A stretch of DNA of 64,000 bases from Enterovibrio gelatinilyticus (GCF_028683095.1 NZ_JAJUBC010000023.1:22018-86017); one strand, 5' to 3'; shown: positions 25,585 to 35,168, numbered from the stretch's first letter. Notes: generated by a model not told the origin, from the sequence alone. Program-made: numbers and translations.

Positions 25585-26595
25585 TTAGTCTCTGTCTCGC
25601 TCAGAGTCCATCACTTTCATTTGCGCTTCGTTGTAACGCGCACCCACCACTTTGTCGTCATCTATTAAGCCAGAGACATATTCAGCCACTTCCAATGGCA
25701 AATGCACGTTGGCTGCCGCAATGTTCTCACGCATGTATTCAATGTGTTTAGTGCCTGGGATCGGTACCAAGGTTTGCTTACCCGCGCGGTTGGGTAACGC
25801 AATAATCCACGCTAGCGCCAATTGTGCCAACGAGCAATTGAACTCTTGCGCCACTTCTCGCAGTGGTTCAAGTAGCTTGCGGTTGTAAGCAAACGCATCC
25901 GCCTCAAAACGTGGACGTGCATTGCTGGTACGAATATCACCTTGCGTAAGCTGATCAGCCTCTTGGGCTTTCCCCGTGAAGAATTGACGACCGAGTGGTG
26001 AAAACGGCACAAAAGTCGACCCTAATGCTTCACACGCGGCGAGCATTTTTAGCTCAGGTAAACGCGTCCATAATGAGTATTCGGACTGCACCGCCGCAAT
26101 AGGGTGAATAACACTGGCACGGCGTAGGCTATCAGCAGACACTTCTGACAGTCCGATTTCGCGGATTTTACCTTCGCTCACCAACTGAGAAAGCGCACCA
26201 ACGCTTTCCTCAATCGGCACCTTAGGGTCAAGGCGATGAAGATAGTAGAGGTCGATGACATCCGTGTTTAAACGCTGCAAGCTCGCTTCACATTGGGCTT
26301 TAATGGTCTCTGGGCGACCATCAATGGTTGGCTTGCCGTCTTTGGAAAACAACGCACATTTGCTGGCCAGTACATATTCGTGGCGGCGTGTTTTCAATGC
26401 TTTTGCCAGTAGCTCTTCGTTCTTGCCACCGCCATACATGGTGGCGGTATCAAGAAAATCATACCCGACGTCAAGCGCCTCATTAAGCAGCTGAATGGAG
26501 GTTTTCTCATCGCTAGGTCCATACCCATGAGACATGCTCATGCAGCCTAACCCAATCGGCGACACCGACAACGATCCAATCTGACGCTTATCCAT
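25585..26595 (-). CDS. aldo/keto reductase
   Basis: A 336-residue NADPH-dependent reductase with a TIM barrel. Visible signatures: GLGCMSMSHGYGP, FLDTATMYGGGKNEELLAKAL (Asp and Tyr of the catalytic tetrad), VLASKCALF (Lys) and DLYYLHRLDP (His). It resembles the AKR13/YakC subgroup that reduces aldehydes and quinones. It lies upstream of, and on the same strand as, the lig operon but is separated from it by a repeat, and is probably its own unit. Substrate unknown. Confidence 0.9.
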   Translation of the reverse strand: MDKRQIGSLSVSPIGLGCMSMSHGYGPSDEKTSIQLLNEALDVGYDFLDTATMYGGGKNEELLAKALKTRRHEYVLASKCALFSKDGKPTIDGRPETIKAQCEASLQRLNTDVIDLYYLHRLDPKVPIEESVGALSQLVSEGKIREIGLSEVSADSLRRASVIHPIAAVQSEYSLWTRLPELKMLAACEALGSTFVPFSPLGRQFFTGKAQEADQLTQGDIRTSNARPRFEADAFAYNRKLLEPLREVAQEFNCSLAQLALAWIIALPNRAGKQTLVPIPGTKHIEYMRENIAAANVHLPLEVAEYVSGLIDDDKVVGARYNEAQMKVMDSERDRD

Positions 26596-26614
26596 CTAGT
26601 GATATTCCTCTTAT

Positions 26615-26659
26615 TCCCAAACAACCTGAAGATGCAGGATTCAGCGAGATTTGGGTATA
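26615..26659. repeat. intergenic palindromic repeat, truncated right arm
   Basis: TTCCCAAACAACCTGAAGAT..GGATTCAGCGAG has the usual left arm and loop, but the right arm is reduced to ATTTGGGTATA, as though an internal deletion removed most of it. Confidence 0.75.
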
Positions 26660-26836
26660 TCGCTGAATCATAGGCAATGACTCACTATACCAATTGGATT
26701 AAGTAGGTGGTCATAAATTTGCGCATGGAAAATCGTCAAGAGCAAGGAAGATATTGCAGTAAGTGGTTATTCTACCTACAAAATATCTGACGCCGCTATT
26801 GTCGATTTTAACCAGCAAGAATGACCGAATATTTAA

Positions 26837-27784
26837 TCAGATTGGTATCAATACTTTTTCAATGCTATCAAGTATCTTCATTGCCGCGAGTGCTTGTTGC
26901 ACGCTGGCGTTGGGTTCACGATTCTCACGAATCGCTGCGATAAACTCACGATCTTGCAGCTCAATGCCATTCATCGACACATCCACCTTGCTGACATCAA
27001 TTGGGTTCTCGCGCCCGTCCACCAAGTCATCATACCTTGCAATATAAGTACCGTTGTCACAAATATATCGGAAGAAAGTGCCAAGTGGACCATCGTTATT
27101 GAACGACAAAGACAGTGTACACAAGGCGCCAGAGGCGGTTTTCAAACCAATACTCATGTCCATCGCAATACCAAGCTCGGGATGTTTTGGCCCCTGCATG
27201 CCCTGAACTTGAACAATTTCCTCACCCGTTTGATACGCAAAGAGATCCACCGTGTGGCAGGCATGGTGCCAAAGCAGGTGATCGGTCCAACTACGCGGTT
27301 CACCCAGCGCATTTAGGTTTTGTCTGCGGAAGAAATAGGTTTGCACATCAAGCTGCTGAAGCTTCAATTCGCCCGCACGGAATTTCTTATTCAGGTACTG
27401 GTGGCTTGGGTTAAAACGACGCGTGTGCCCTGCCATGGCGACTGTGCCCGTTTCTTTCTGCACACGAACAATGCTTTCTGCATCTTCTAGGGAATCCGCC
27501 ATTGGGATTTCAACCATCACGTGTTTACCCGCTTGCATCACTTCGATGGCTTGTTGGGCGTGTATTGGTGTCGGCGACGTAATAATTGCCGCCTCAACAC
27601 CCGGCTGTGCCAGCGCTTCCTGTAAGTCCAACGTCCAGTGCGTGATGCCATACTTCTCTGCGGTCGCACGGGTGCTTTCTTCTACGCCACCCGCAATCGA
27701 CACAACCTCCACATCGTCTATGTTTTTTAGTGCGTCTAAGTGCTTATGACCGAATGCACCCTCTCCCACCATGATGATTTTCAT
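26837..27784 (-). CDS. ligC: 4-carboxy-2-hydroxymuconate-6-semialdehyde dehydrogenase
   Basis: Oxidises the ring-opened product of protocatechuate 4,5-cleavage, in its cyclic hemiacetal form, to 2-pyrone-4,6-dicarboxylate with NAD(P). The 315 residues equal the length of known LigC. A Gfo/Idh Rossmann motif VGEGAFGHKH (residues ~6-15) is present, and VEIPMADS stands in place of the usual EKP. LLWHHACHTVDLFAY carries the catalytic His region. The start overlaps the ligB stop by 4 bases, so it is co-translated with the dioxygenase. It is the last gene of the lig operon. Confidence 0.92.
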   Translation of the reverse strand: MKIIMVGEGAFGHKHLDALKNIDDVEVVSIAGGVEESTRATAEKYGITHWTLDLQEALAQPGVEAAIITSPTPIHAQQAIEVMQAGKHVMVEIPMADSLEDAESIVRVQKETGTVAMAGHTRRFNPSHQYLNKKFRAGELKLQQLDVQTYFFRRQNLNALGEPRSWTDHLLWHHACHTVDLFAYQTGEEIVQVQGMQGPKHPELGIAMDMSIGLKTASGALCTLSLSFNNDGPLGTFFRYICDNGTYIARYDDLVDGRENPIDVSKVDVSMNGIELQDREFIAAIRENREPNASVQQALAAMKILDSIEKVLIPI

Positions 27785-28695
27785 TCGCTACTCCTTGAAC
27801 CTAAGTCTGCCTTGAACGTCAGCGTGCCTTCCGTGACCCTGTCACTGGCATTCTCTAAAACGGTTAGCCCATAGTGGGAATTCGACACTGGGGCGTGGGT
27901 GAATCGATAAACTTCATCTACCTTGTTATCCATTGCGCCGCGCATAACAAGCCACATGATCGCTTCGATGCCTTCTGAGCCGGCTTCACGTAAATATTCA
28001 GTGTGAGACACCGCCTTCGCTGCATCTGGATCATTCACCATTTTATCTAGCCAATTGCAGTCATATTTGGTGTTGATCAGTCCCGCGCGCTCACCTTGAA
28101 GCTGGTGTGATAAACCGCCCGTACCAAGAATGGCGACGGTGGTATCTTCTGGGTAAGACTCCACCGCTCTGCGAATCGCTTTGCCTAGATTGAAGCAGCG
28201 GTTGCCCGTCGGTTGCGGGTATTGCACCACGTTCACTGCAAGAGGGATCACTTGGCAAGGCCATGCTTCAGGCTGCCCGTAAGCCACAGACAATGGCACG
28301 GTCAGGCCATGATCCACATCCATCTCGCTCACGATGGTCATGTCGAATTCATCAAGCACCAGCGATTCGGCAATGTGCCATGCAAGCTCGCTATGGCCTT
28401 CACATGATGGAACTTGGCGCGGGCCATACCCTTCGTCTGCAGGGTTAAACTGAGGGGCGACACCAATAGAAAACGTTGCGACAGATTCCAATGAAAACGC
28501 TGAGGCATGATCGTTATATACGATCAGGCAAACGTCAGGTTTCACCGTATTCATCCATTCGCGAACGGGCTGAATACCGTTTACAAATCGCTGCCAGTAA
28601 TCGCTGTGCGCGGGGTCATACATGGTGCCGTTATCCATCGCGGCACCAATTGACGGAATATGAGAGGTACCAATACCACCGACTATTTTACCCAT
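27781..28695 (-). CDS. ligB: protocatechuate 4,5-dioxygenase, beta subunit
   Basis: The catalytic, Fe(II)-binding subunit of the extradiol dioxygenase that opens protocatechuate between C4 and C5. The 304-residue protein starts MGKIVGGIGTSHIPSIGAAMDNG, with the His ligand region typical of LigB, and includes YNDHASAF, DMTIVSEMDVDHGLTVPLS and LGTGGLSHQL. ATG at 28695 is chosen because the family begins there; it overlaps the end of ligA by 8 bases. It needs the LigA subunit for activity. Its substrate can come from the quinate/shikimate operon at 14-18 kb. Confidence 0.95.
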   Translation of the reverse strand: MGKIVGGIGTSHIPSIGAAMDNGTMYDPAHSDYWQRFVNGIQPVREWMNTVKPDVCLIVYNDHASAFSLESVATFSIGVAPQFNPADEGYGPRQVPSCEGHSELAWHIAESLVLDEFDMTIVSEMDVDHGLTVPLSVAYGQPEAWPCQVIPLAVNVVQYPQPTGNRCFNLGKAIRRAVESYPEDTTVAILGTGGLSHQLQGERAGLINTKYDCNWLDKMVNDPDAAKAVSHTEYLREAGSEGIEAIMWLVMRGAMDNKVDEVYRFTHAPVSNSHYGLTVLENASDRVTEGTLTFKADLGSRSSE

Positions 28696-29197
28696 TGGAA
28701 TCGTCCTTGTTTTCGCTCTGTTCTGTTCTGATGGTGCTAGCATCACCTTGACTCGCCACTTCACCAGGAGCGTGCGCACGATTTTCAGGCTTGGAATAGT
28801 ACTCCGCCCATTCCTGCTTGCTGCGATTGCCGTCGATACCGCGACCACCTGCCAGCATCATGTCGCGAAAATCTTCAAACGTCATATTATTGCCTGACAT
28901 CGCCGCACCTGCGTGTTGCATGGTCATACCATCAAAAATAGCCAACTTGAAGGTGTAGTAAATATTGCCGCCTAAGCGCAACATGCCGAGCCAATCTCGT
29001 GTTAACACAGCTTCACGCTGCGCGTCAGTCATGGGGTATTTATCCAGGTATGCGGCTTCATCTTGTCGAAACACATCTCGGTTCTCGCCCTTGTTGAGCG
29101 ACATACAAAACATGTTCAAGTGATACCCTTGACGCGATGCCTGGCCATCAAACACATAGGTGCCAGGAATGTCGTCATAATCTCTTTTTTCGCGCAT
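28688..29197 (-). CDS. ligA: protocatechuate 4,5-dioxygenase, alpha subunit
   Basis: The small helical subunit that covers the LigB active site. Family segments DDIPGTYVFDGQASRQGYHLNMFCMSL, DEAAYLDKYPMT and GGNIYYTFKL are clear. At 169 residues it is about 30 longer than the 139-residue Sphingobium protein; the extra C-terminal part (after SKQEWAEYY) is polar and probably disordered. It overlaps ligB by 8 bases. An RBS AAGGAG-like stretch precedes the ATG. Confidence 0.93.
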   Translation of the reverse strand: MREKRDYDDIPGTYVFDGQASRQGYHLNMFCMSLNKGENRDVFRQDEAAYLDKYPMTDAQREAVLTRDWLGMLRLGGNIYYTFKLAIFDGMTMQHAGAAMSGNNMTFEDFRDMMLAGGRGIDGNRSKQEWAEYYSKPENRAHAPGEVASQGDASTIRTEQSENKDDSNG

Positions 29198-29232
29198 TAT
29201 TCACTCCTTAAATAACACTCAAATAACGCACA

Positions 29233-30282
29233 TTAAATCAAACCGACTTCTTTCAGTCTGGCATCTAATCGAGAGAACACTCGACGCGTATTACCATTGA
29301 AAATCTTGGCTTTGTTTTCATCGCTCAGTTTAGAACCGTCGATATAGCGCTTGGTATCATCAAAGAAATTGCCCGTTTGCGGGTCAATCCCGCGCACCGC
29401 ACCAATCATTTCAGACGCAAATAAAATGTTGTCTTTAGGCACCACTTCAAGCAGTAAATCGATGCCTTCTTGGTGGTACACACAGGTATCAAAGAAGATA
29501 TTGTTGCCCATGATGTCGTTCAGCGGCGGCAAGCCCATCATGTCGCATAAACCACGGAAGCGTCCCCAGTGATACGGCACAGCGCCACCACCATGCGGCA
29601 CAATGAACTTCAACTCAGGGAAATCTTTAAACAAGGTTTTTGACATCATTAACTGCTGGAACGCTGTGGTGTCAGCCCCTAAATAGTGCGAACCTGTGGT
29701 GTGAAAACATGGGTGGCAACAGCCGCTCACGTGGATCATAGCAGGGACATCCAATTCACACATTTTCTCGTAAATTGGGTAATAGTATTTGTCGTCCAAC
29801 GGCGGTGCAGTCCAATAGCCACCTGAAGGGTCGGGGCTTAGATTACAGCCCACAAATCCAAACTCTTTCACGCAGCGCTCAAGCTCGGCAGCACTCGCGG
29901 TTAAATCTGCCTCGGGTGATTGTGGCAATTGCGCTGCACCAATGAAGTTCTGCGGGTAAAGCTCCGCAATGCGGTGAATCAGCTCATTACAGTGTTCTGT
30001 CCAATATTTGCTCGTGGTTTGGTTGCCAATGTGGTGTCCCATCCAACTTGCACGCGGTGAGAAAATGGTCACGTCCGTGTCGCGCTCGTTTTGTAGCTTC
30101 AACTGCGCCCCTTCAAGGCTGTCACGAATTTGGTCATCGGAAATGTTCACCACACCTTTGACGTGATCGAACAGAGGATCGGTCGCCAGCTCGGCTTTTT
30201 GTTGGTCACGATATTCACCCAGCTCATTCGGTGCTGTGGTGTAATGACCGTGACAATCAATAATCAGCGTATCCTTGCTCAT
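29233..30282 (-). CDS. ligJ: 4-oxalomesaconate hydratase
   Basis: A 349-residue amidohydrolase-fold enzyme that hydrates 4-oxalomesaconate to 4-carboxy-4-hydroxy-2-oxoadipate. The N-terminal metal motif [11 protein letters not shown] (HxH), the [11 protein letters not shown] barrel strand, the [11 protein letters not shown] segment and [16 protein letters not shown] agree with LigJ of the metal-dependent hydrolase superfamily. It is encoded between the aldolase and dioxygenase genes; its start overlaps the stop of ligK by 4 bases. The length is the usual one for the family. Cytosolic. Confidence 0.93.
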   Translation of the reverse strand: MSKDTLIIDCHGHYTTAPNELGEYRDQQKAELATDPLFDHVKGVVNISDDQIRDSLEGAQLKLQNERDTDVTIFSPRASWMGHHIGNQTTSKYWTEHCNELIHRIAELYPQNFIGAAQLPQSPEADLTASAAELERCVKEFGFVGCNLSPDPSGGYWTAPPLDDKYYYPIYEKMCELDVPAMIHVSGCCHPCFHTTGSHYLGADTTAFQQLMMSKTLFKDFPELKFIVPHGGGAVPYHWGRFRGLCDMMGLPPLNDIMGNNIFFDTCVYHQEGIDLLLEVVPKDNILFASEMIGAVRGIDPQTGNFFDDTKRYIDGSKLSDENKAKIFNGNTRRVFSRLDARLKEVGLI

Positions 30283-30989
30283 TCCAAATCCTCCAATACA
30301 TCAACATAACGAAAGCCCGCTTGGTCCAACTTAGGGCGCATGTTGTACATGTCTAACCCTAGAATGCCGGACTCGAGCATTTGCCGTTTTTCTTCTTCCA
30401 ATTCCACACGCGCTTGCGCTGCTGCTAATACCATTTCAGCGCGGTCTTTTGGCACCACACACACGCCATCGTCATCTGCCACAATCACATCACCCGCATA
30501 AATGGGTTGATCGCCACAAACAACTGGCACGTTTACCGAGCCCAATGTCGCCTTCACCGTGCCTTTAATGGACACCGCTTTTGACCACACAGGGAAATTC
30601 ATTTCTTTCAGGTCTTTCGTGTCACGTACACCTGCGTCGATAATCAGCCCTTGCACGCCGCGCGCTTGGGCAGACGTTGCTAACAAATCACCAAAGTAGC
30701 CATCAGTACATGGCGAGGTTGTTGCGATGACCAGCACATCACCCGGCTGGCAAAGCTCAATCGCCACATGCACCATCCAGTTATCACCAGGTTGTGCCAA
30801 CACAGTGACGGCACTGCCCGCGATCTGTGCGCCAGAGTAGATAGGACGCAAGTTATGGTTAAGGTTGCCTGTTCGCGCTTGCGCTTCATGCACGGTGGCG
30901 CTTCCGCATTCGGCGAGCCCTTCCAATACTGCCTTGTCAGCACGTTCAATGTGTCGAACGGCGACACCTTGGATTGTTCTCATAGACAT
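30279..30989 (-). CDS. ligK: 4-carboxy-4-hydroxy-2-oxoadipate aldolase
   Basis: The last enzyme of the route: it cleaves CHA to pyruvate and oxaloacetate. The 236-residue protein has the RraA/HMG-aldolase fold with [62 protein letters not shown] (Arg/Asp active site) and DDDGVCVVP. The start is taken at 30989 because AAGGAAAG lies 6 bases upstream; a longer frame runs into the ligI end and would overlap it. It is translationally coupled to ligJ. Confidence 0.92.
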   Translation of the reverse strand: MSMRTIQGVAVRHIERADKAVLEGLAECGSATVHEAQARTGNLNHNLRPIYSGAQIAGSAVTVLAQPGDNWMVHVAIELCQPGDVLVIATTSPCTDGYFGDLLATSAQARGVQGLIIDAGVRDTKDLKEMNFPVWSKAVSIKGTVKATLGSVNVPVVCGDQPIYAGDVIVADDDGVCVVPKDRAEMVLAAAQARVELEEEKRQMLESGILGLDMYNMRPKLDQAGFRYVDVLEDLE

Positions 30990-30999
30990 ACTGCTTTCC

Positions 31000-31872
31000 T
31001 TACTCGTCAAAACCGTAAAGGCGTGCTGGGTTGTCCACCAAAATCTTCTTCTGCGTGGCTTCGTCACGCGCTATCAAAGGCACGAGATCCAGCAGATCTG
31101 CATCATTTGGCATGTGTTTTTTGATGTTCGGGTGCGGATAATCCGTTCCCCAAAGGATGCGATCAGGGGCGACTTCCACCAGCCCTTGCGCGTATGGCAC
31201 AGCATCGTAAAAAGGCGGCGAAATCGCGATGCGCTCAGAACCACACACCTTCACCCACCAGTTATCACGCTGCATAAAATCAAGCAGGATTTGATACGCC
31301 TTTTGACCTACACCTTCTGATGTCGGCACACGGCCCATGTGGTCTACCACGATGTCCATGTCGAAACGGTTGAAGAAGTCTTCGTAGCGAATGATGTCTT
31401 CCGCATTAACATGGATCACCAAATGCCAGCCAAATGGCTTCACACGCTTCAACACCCTTTCCATCATTTCAAGGTTGGGTGCGCCGCCGAGGTGGGTCAC
31501 GAAGTTGAAGCGAATACCGCGAACGCCGCCTTCATGAAGATCCTGAAAATCATTTTCTGTAAACGTATCGTCAGCCATACACACGCCACGGTAAGCGCCG
31601 TTGCTTGTCGCAATCGCATCCATCATGGCGCGGTTATCACGACCATGGCAGCTCGCTTGAACCAACACAGCGCGGGAAATACCCAGCTTGTCATGCACAC
31701 GTTTCAGTGCATCTTTACCCGCATCAGGCGGCCAATACGTCGCGGTATCCGCATAAGGAAATTGCGCATGAGGACCGAACACATGGCAATGGGCATCGCA
31801 CGCATTCGCAGGTGCCACAAATCGCGGTGTGCGCGTGTTGTTATCAGGTGGCATACAACTGGGTTTGGTCAT
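31000..31872 (-). CDS. ligI: 2-pyrone-4,6-dicarboxylate lactonase
   Basis: Hydrolyses 2-pyrone-4,6-dicarboxylate to 4-oxalomesaconate. The 290-residue amidohydrolase contains [18 protein letters not shown] (HxH motif used for substrate in LigI), [38 protein letters not shown] and [12 protein letters not shown] (Asp). LigI works without a metal in known cases. It precedes ligK by 10 bp and follows ligU by about 100 bp, which contain the 21-bp duplication described separately. Confidence 0.93.
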   Translation of the reverse strand: MTKPSCMPPDNNTRTPRFVAPANACDAHCHVFGPHAQFPYADTATYWPPDAGKDALKRVHDKLGISRAVLVQASCHGRDNRAMMDAIATSNGAYRGVCMADDTFTENDFQDLHEGGVRGIRFNFVTHLGGAPNLEMMERVLKRVKPFGWHLVIHVNAEDIIRYEDFFNRFDMDIVVDHMGRVPTSEGVGQKAYQILLDFMQRDNWWVKVCGSERIAISPPFYDAVPYAQGLVEVAPDRILWGTDYPHPNIKKHMPNDADLLDLVPLIARDEATQKKILVDNPARLYGFDE

Positions 31873-31940
31873 TCCGTGACTCCTATACAGCCATTGGTGA
31901 CTGCGTATCGTTATTCAAATTTAGCTATCGTTATTGGTGC

Positions 31941-31982
31941 TTTCTTGTGTTGCTATAGCGGTTTCTTGTGTTGCTATAGCGG
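31941..31982. repeat. 21-bp tandem duplication at ligU stop
   Basis: Two perfect copies of TTTCTTGTGTTGCTATAGCG+G (31941-31961 and 31962-31982). The ligU stop codon lies in the right-hand copy, and because 21 is a multiple of three an in-frame TAG also occurs in the left copy. Confidence 0.95.
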
Positions 31983-33050
31983 TTTCTTGGGCAAATAAAG
32001 CTCGCCCTTCGCGAGCAAACGCGCCGTTCTGACCAACCCAGCACTCTGCACTGCGCCAGATGAGTCGAACGTCAACGTCATGGAGAATTCCCCTGAAGGG
32101 TGTTCAACGGACAAGGTTTTCACCAAGCCGTCAGGGATGGAGGCAATCCCTTCTGCGACCGAGCCGGATAACGCACATGCCGTCGCAACGGACACTGCGC
32201 CCAGCACGCCAATGGCAGAGTGACAAACGTGAGGGATAAAGGTACGGGAAGAGACATTTCCGCCCTCAACAGGCGGGGCAATCAGGCACATTTTGGGCAC
32301 AACCTTGTCAGTCACATCGCCAAGGTTCATCGCCACGCCTGCTTTTAATCGAACAGCTTCAATGCGTGCTTTCAGCTCAGCGTCGTTATTCAACGCATCG
32401 GCATTTTCGTAACCTGTCACGCCAAAATCATCGGCACGCATCACCACAACCGGCATGCCGTTATCAATGCAGGTCACTTCGTAATGACCGTCTAGGCCTT
32501 CAAATGTATCGCGAGTATTGCCCGTCGGGAGTAATGCGCCAGTGATCGAGCCTGCAATATCTTGATAATGACAAATCACCGGAGAGGCGGTACCGGGCAC
32601 GCCATCGATCGCAGCATCGCCATCATATTTCACGTGACCGTTAGGTGTTTCGATTTCCAAATCACAGCGATTACCGCTATTGGTCATCAACACACGCACC
32701 ATGGTTTTTGGATGGGTCGCTTCAACAAGGCCAGATTCAATGGCAAAAGCACCGACACCCGCCAAGATGTTTCCGCAATTGGGTGTGGTATCTACGCGGT
32801 TCTCACCCACCACCACTTGTACAAACAGATAGTCGACATCGCAGTCAGCATCCGACGAGGCTGAGACCACCGCCACTTTGCTCGTTAATGGGTTTGCGCC
32901 CCCTAAACCATCAATTTGGCGAGCATCACGGCCAACGGCATCAAGAATGGCTTGGTCTCTCGCATCAACATCTTCCGGCAAATCACTTGCAAGGAAATAA
33001 ATGCCTTTGGAGCTTCCGCCTCTGAGCTGCATATAGGGGATTGAATTCAT
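31974..33050 (-). CDS. ligU: 4-oxalomesaconate tautomerase
   Basis: A 358-residue PrpF-family isomerase that interconverts tautomers/isomers of 4-oxalomesaconate so that LigJ can hydrate it. PrpF hallmarks: MQLRGGSSKGIYFLASDLP at the N terminus, GGANPLTSKVAVVS, PNCGNILAGVGAFAIESGLV (catalytic Cys) and FIPHVCHSAIGVLGAVSVATACAL. It is the first gene of the lig operon, with the promoter in the 114-bp gap to the divergent AraC gene. C-terminal codons run into a tandem 21-bp duplication. Confidence 0.9.
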   Translation of the reverse strand: MNSIPYMQLRGGSSKGIYFLASDLPEDVDARDQAILDAVGRDARQIDGLGGANPLTSKVAVVSASSDADCDVDYLFVQVVVGENRVDTTPNCGNILAGVGAFAIESGLVEATHPKTMVRVLMTNSGNRCDLEIETPNGHVKYDGDAAIDGVPGTASPVICHYQDIAGSITGALLPTGNTRDTFEGLDGHYEVTCIDNGMPVVVMRADDFGVTGYENADALNNDAELKARIEAVRLKAGVAMNLGDVTDKVVPKMCLIAPPVEGGNVSSRTFIPHVCHSAIGVLGAVSVATACALSGSVAEGIASIPDGLVKTLSVEHPSGEFSMTLTFDSSGAVQSAGLVRTARLLAKGELYLPKKPL

Positions 33051-33164
33051 GTCGTACTAACCTTCGCATTAAGTTAACACTCAGAATAGTGGCGATATGA
33101 CTCGCAATAAATTCAACTTTTTTACATTTTGTTGTACATTTTTAACATTACTGATTTTTGAAGC

Positions 33165-34067
33165 ATGAGTGTGATGTCGAACATTCCCCACTACTTCCTT
33201 TATGGCGAAGAGTTGCCTGAAAGCTCACCGGATTACATGCATATCGCTCGCCTTGAGCAGTCTCTGCCAAAACACAACTGGGAAATTCATCCGCACCGGC
33301 ATGACGATCTCCACCAATTGATGATCCTCGAGTCCGGTTCGATGACGGCACAAATCCGAGATAGAAGCGCTGAATATCAGGGTGGCTGCGTCCTTTCTAT
33401 TCCTGCCAAAGAAGTGCATGGGTTCATCCACCAGCCCGAAGTGAGGGGCTTCATCCTTTCTATCTCCCAGCCTTTCATTTTGAGTTTGTTTAATGAAACT
33501 GAACGACAGGCGCTCTCATCTCTTTTTCGTGAACCTTTGGTCATCCCGATGACGGAAGGCAGAAATGTCGTTGAACTGAAATCTCTTGGAGAGCGCTTAT
33601 TGGCGGAATACCAAGGCCGTGAAGTCGGACAAGCCTCTATGATTGGCGCGTACTTGAAGATTGTGTTCGTATTATTGAGCCGACAGTTACAGCACAAAGC
33701 CCCGCAGCAAACAGCAGATACCAAAACCGCGGTATTTGAGAGATTCACAGCATTGGTAGAGCGCCATTACACCGAGCATTGGAGCGTGAATGAATACGCC
33801 GCGGAACTGGGGCTGAGCCAAGGGCAGCTGAATCGTATTTGCCAGCGCAGCGCTGACCAACAAGCATTGGAGATTGTTCACGGGCGCATTGTCGATGAAG
33901 CCAAGCGATTGCTGATTTTCACTCAGCTTTCATCGAAAGAAATTGGTTATCAACTCGGCTTTAAAGATCCGGGCTATTTTTCTCGTTTCTTTACTCGCCA
34001 TGTAGGACAAGCACCCAAGCAGTTTCAACAGCAGCTACTTCTAGAACAGGTGCAGCGATTGCAGTAA
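33165..34067 (+). CDS. AraC-family regulator of the lig operon (PobR-like)
   Basis: A 300-residue regulator: a cupin-type sensor domain (residues ~35-100, HPHRHDDLHQLMILESG) and a C-terminal pair of HTH motifs (~200-290: WSVNEYAAELGLSQGQLNRIC and SSKEIGYQLGFKDPGYFSRFF). The architecture is like the PobR/HpaA-type regulators of aromatic acid pathways. It is divergent from ligU and most likely activates the lig operon with protocatechuate or a related acid as effector. A second ATG three codons in is also possible. A terminator follows at 34158. Confidence 0.87.
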   Translation: MSVMSNIPHYFLYGEELPESSPDYMHIARLEQSLPKHNWEIHPHRHDDLHQLMILESGSMTAQIRDRSAEYQGGCVLSIPAKEVHGFIHQPEVRGFILSISQPFILSLFNETERQALSSLFREPLVIPMTEGRNVVELKSLGERLLAEYQGREVGQASMIGAYLKIVFVLLSRQLQHKAPQQTADTKTAVFERFTALVERHYTEHWSVNEYAAELGLSQGQLNRICQRSADQQALEIVHGRIVDEAKRLLIFTQLSSKEIGYQLGFKDPGYFSRFFTRHVGQAPKQFQQQLLLEQVQRLQ

Positions 34068-34154
34068 CAGTGCCGGTTAGAACATTGAGCAGTAACTAAA
34101 TCACCCAGCCCCCATACAAGCATCTAAGCCACCAAGTAACCAAGCAATAAAACG

Positions 34155-34180
34155 AAAAAGGCTGCAAATGCAGCCTTCTT
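34155..34180. terminator. bidirectional rho-independent terminator
   Basis: Stem AAGGCTGC / GCAGCCTT with loop AAAT, A run before and TCTT after, between the convergent AraC and PAP2 genes. Confidence 0.85.
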
Positions 34181-34204
34181 GTCAGTTAAACATGTTGGCT
34201 TGAA

Positions 34205-34675
34205 TTAGATCCAAGCAACCGCCGCAATGGCGGTGGAAAGGCCAACACACAAACCCACAATCACGTCTCGCCAATGGTGCTTTAAGGCCTTGACTCGACC
34301 CACACCCACCAGCATTGCCAAGCCATAAGAAAGCAAGCCAATAATCCAGCCATAACTCACCGCTAGCACAGTGGATGCAGCAAAAGCATTGGCGGTGTGG
34401 TTTGATGGAAAGCTGTCGTTGCCGCTTTTATCTGGGCGCTTGGCATCGATCAGCATTTTTCCGACCAAGCCAATACCAGAAGCTATCGCTATGATGTATC
34501 CCGCGAACTTAAACTCTCCCCATTCGCCATGAATCACAGGGAAAGCAACCGCAGTCGCGACCAAACCATATACACCCACATCACTCACCATCTGCCAATT
34601 CAACGAGCTAGAGAAGTGAACAAAAAAGCACACCCACAGGGTAACCAACAGCAGAGCAGGATAGAGAATTGTCAT
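34205..34675 (-). CDS. PAP2 family phosphatase
   Basis: A 156-residue membrane protein with about five spans and the three PAP2 motifs: KMLIDAKRPD (KxxxxxxRP), SFPSNHTANAF (PSxH) and GVGRVKALKHHWRDVIVG (SRxxxxxHxxxD type, with Gly-Arg in place of Ser-Arg). Such enzymes dephosphorylate lipid phosphates on the periplasmic face. It is short, with no extra domain. It stands alone. Confidence 0.9.
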   Translation of the reverse strand: MTILYPALLLVTLWVCFFVHFSSSLNWQMVSDVGVYGLVATAVAFPVIHGEWGEFKFAGYIIAIASGIGLVGKMLIDAKRPDKSGNDSFPSNHTANAFAASTVLAVSYGWIIGLLSYGLAMLVGVGRVKALKHHWRDVIVGLCVGLSTAIAAVAWI

Positions 34676-34918
34676 TAGCGCGTCAGTTCATCCTTAATAC
34701 ATCCAAGTAGAAACATCGAGTATCTCAGACTCTGGTCACTATTAGCCATACAGAATGTAAGCAAATATTGCTCGTGGCAAAAAAACACAGAAATAACTCT
34801 AAAAATAAAGGTGTTACACCCTAACAACCGGAAGATGGAGAGTACCAAGGCCATCAGTGCCTTAAGGGTCAATATTGCATCGCAACCACACCAACAACAC
34901 TCAGAAATCACCATAAGT

Positions 34919-34932
34919 TGACCGAACGGTCA
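34919..34932. promoter_or_regulatory. TetR-type operator palindrome
   Basis: TGACCGAACGGTCA is a palindrome around a two-base AA centre of the shape bound by many TetR-family repressors. No TetR gene is adjacent or elsewhere in the window. Confidence 0.45.
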
Positions 34933-34953
34933 GTAACCACTAATTTTTATAGA

Positions 34954-34986
34954 GGTGCGCATACGGAATACGCGCACCGTTTTCTT
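34954..34986 (+). terminator. hairpin with T-rich tail in leader of adenine deaminase
   Basis: GGTGCGC and GCGCACC form a stem around about 11 bases, followed by GTTTTCTTTT. It lies upstream of the deaminase and just after the TetR-type palindrome, so it may end a lost upstream gene or act as a leader attenuator. Confidence 0.6.
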
Positions 34987-35168
34987 TTCATCAATCAGCA
35001 TTAACTGCCAAGGCTGCGACAGGCGAGCCAACGGCCTCCATGGTTACCGTCGCCGAAGTGACAGCCGCTGTAGTGACGGTTGCCTCACAAATTGTCATAT
35101 CGCACTGGCAATGTGAACGCATCACCCTTTGATGACGACAAACAACTCAACGTGTAAGGGAGAATCTT

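Larger units (their letters stand above)
34676..35168. other. intergenic region with TetR-type operator and terminator
   Basis: No gene is supported; a 79-codon minus frame at 34675-34914 looks non-coding. It holds the palindrome at 34919-34932, a hairpin at 34954-34986 and the leader of the adenine deaminase gene. Confidence 0.5.

Noticed and set aside
34675..34914. 79-codon minus frame upstream of PAP2 gene
   Set aside because: No RBS, odd composition and in a region with operator-like features.
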